This document shows positions 4,951-6,054 of a DNA stretch of 6,054 nt, piece after piece. The DNA is from Candidatus Heimdallarchaeota archaeon. GTDB taxonomy: Archaea; Asgardarchaeota; Heimdallarchaeia; JABLTI01. Positions within the stretch are counted from its first letter, which is position 1. Each line of letters starts with the position of its first letter. Made by a program: the position numbers and the translations under genes. The stretch lies in the NCBI GenBank assembly GCA_030602675.1, contig JAUVZH010000181.1, forward strand, positions 1 through 6,054, read 5' to 3'. The notes beneath the pieces were generated by a model. It was not told the DNA's origin. It did not search any database and saw only the letters and a list, made by a program, of their open reading frames with translations.

Positions 4951-6054
4951 TTAGATCCTAAGAGCTTCAATTACCTTTTGTTTTCCTTGTTTTATTATTG
5001 AAGGTAAAGTACCCAATACAGCCATAGCTGTTATGATGAATGGAAAGACTATGAATTGCACTAAAGGTAGATTTACAGTAAATGGTATGATGTTATGTGA
5101 TGTTAAAATTGGAGTAAGTATAAAGAATGTTGAATAGGCAAAAGCAATTCCAAGTAGTATTCCTAAAATGCTTGTTGTTAATACTATCACAATGATTTCT
5201 GTAAATAACAGTTTAGTAATCCGTCTTCGAGATTTACCTATAGATAATGCGATGGCAAATTCTTGCGATCTTTGACTAATTGTGAAATCAGTGAACATAA
5301 CCAATAATACTAGAATTATTAAGAGAGTTGAGGTTAATTCAATATAGAAGAAAATTTGAACGTTTGGTATATACGATTCAATGAAAGACCCTATTATCTG
5401 AGCATTTATTGATTCAGGATTAACATCTATATTTGGCAGCAAAGTTTTAACTGATTCTTCTATCGTTTCTAAATCTTCTCCTTTGAATATACTTGCAAGA
5501 AAGAGTTTACTGGAACTTATTTCTAGTTCATTTATCATATAAGCTTCATTTATGAGTACGAAACCTTCATTTAGTTGTAGCATATCGATATTTTTCCCAT
5601 CTGCCAATCCAAGCCCGGGTGCAGAATTAATAATACCAACAATTGTAAACTCTCGATAAAATATATCACCGGGTAACCAAGTAATAGGCAACAAATCGCC
5701 AACTGTCTTGTTTAATCTTTCAGACAAAGGTTCACTTATGATAACTCCATCAGATATTTCATGTAGTTCCTGCAGTATTTTAAAAGTATAATTACCTGAA
5801 AAGCTACTTTTGTCCCAGAAACCCACTCTTGAATAAGTTACAGCATTAACACCATAAACAGTATAATCATCAGAAGCTATCGTTCCATCTGTTTTGAGAA
5901 ATGAAACAACTTCATTTACTCCTTCAACTTCAGAGATATTATTTCTAAACGAATAATGTTGTGGATATGGATTTGTTGAGATCCGTAAATCAGAGCCATT
6001 CTTAAAGTCTGATTCGATTTCTTGATTCAGAGCAATAGATGAAGCAAATACTAA
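4951..6054 (-). CDS. FtsX/MacB-type ABC transporter permease, C-terminal part (start outside window)
   Basis: The frame is open to the right edge, giving the last 367 residues. Residues 1 to about 230 are the extracytoplasmic domain typical of MacB/LolC-like permeases, with segments such as EVEGVNEVVSF (38-48) and TIVGIINSAPGLG (137-149). The FtsX domain follows: helices at about 233-256, 285-312 and 331-351. Between the first two lies a cytosolic loop with SQRSQEFAIALSIGKSRRR (260-278), matching the family's R-x2-E-x5-G-x-S/R-R-R pattern that contacts the ATPase. The end KVIEALRI is the usual coupling tail. The first helix of the protein lies outside the window. Such permeases work with a LolD/MacB-type ATPase in lipid, lipoprotein or drug export, or in mechanotransmission, rather than solute import. 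A GTG at 5824-5826 is not the start, because clear coding sequence of the same domain continues upstream of it. No strong terminator follows the stop; 259 nt separate it from the binding-protein gene. Confidence 0.9.
   Translation of the reverse strand, partial: LVFASSIALNQEIESDFKNGSDLRISTNPYPQHYSFRNNISEVEGVNEVVSFLKTDGTIASDDYTVYGVNAVTYSRVGFWDKSSFSGNYTFKILQELHEISDGVIISEPLSERLNKTVGDLLPITWLPGDIFYREFTIVGIINSAPGLGLADGKNIDMLQLNEGFVLINEAYMINELEISSSKLFLASIFKGEDLETIEESVKTLLPNIDVNPESINAQIIGSFIESYIPNVQIFFYIELTSTLLIILVLLVMFTDFTISQRSQEFAIALSIGKSRRRITKLLFTEIIVIVLTTSILGILLGIAFAYSTFFILTPILTSHNIIPFTVNLPLVQFIVFPFIITAMAVLGTLPSIIKQGKQKVIEALRI

Noticed and set aside
4863..4961. 32-codon plus-strand open frame starting with ATG
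   Set aside because: It has no ribosome binding site, overlaps the end of the FtsX-type gene antisense, and its hydrophobic translation is what A/T-rich DNA gives by chance.
5824..5826. GTG as start of the FtsX-type permease
   Set aside because: The frame continues open to the window edge with sequence typical of the same extracytoplasmic domain, and starting at the GTG would remove the first membrane helix.

Overview
The window looks like AT-rich archaeal DNA. All five genes are read from the minus strand. TATA-like boxes sit a short distance upstream of several genes, and one gene ends in a clear U-rich terminator. Most protein products are secreted or membrane proteins. The mix of a sequon-rich ectodomain protein with a TM2 domain, a substrate-binding protein held by a C-terminal membrane helix, and an FtsX-type permease resembles Asgard (Promethearchaeota) genomes. 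That placement is an impression from protein style only; there is no marker gene in the window.

Layout in transcription order, right to left: (1) 6054-4951, the C-terminal 367 residues of an FtsX/MacB-type ABC permease, whose start lies beyond the right edge. (2) 4950-4692, a regulatory gap with a candidate TATA box, two related GTAA(T/G)TAC palindromes and an 11-bp-period direct repeat. (3) 4691-2904, an extracytoplasmic substrate-binding protein of the peptide/nickel (SBP family 5) type, with its two halves in permuted order and a C-terminal membrane anchor. It ends in a hairpin plus pyrimidine-tract terminator. (4) 2867-2603, a gene-free stretch with a polypurine segment, a 7-bp dyad and a strong TATA box. 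(5) 2602-1334, a secreted ectodomain protein with one transmembrane helix, a cytosolic linker and a C-terminal TM2 domain. (6) 1238-747 and 663-118, two small three-helix membrane proteins that appear to be diverged tandem paralogs with cytosolic tails of opposite charge. (7) 1-117, a perfect 10-bp hairpin with T-rich flanks that probably ends transcription, perhaps for convergent genes.

The genes do not form one obvious pathway. The binding protein has no cognate permease or ATPase here; the neighbouring FtsX-type permease belongs to a different transporter class. The TM2 protein and the two three-helix proteins form a same-strand cluster of uncharacterised membrane proteins that may act together at the cell surface, but that is inference from position. 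Three of the four complete genes appear to start at TTG. Nothing in the window looks like an RNA gene, CRISPR array, transposon or replication origin.
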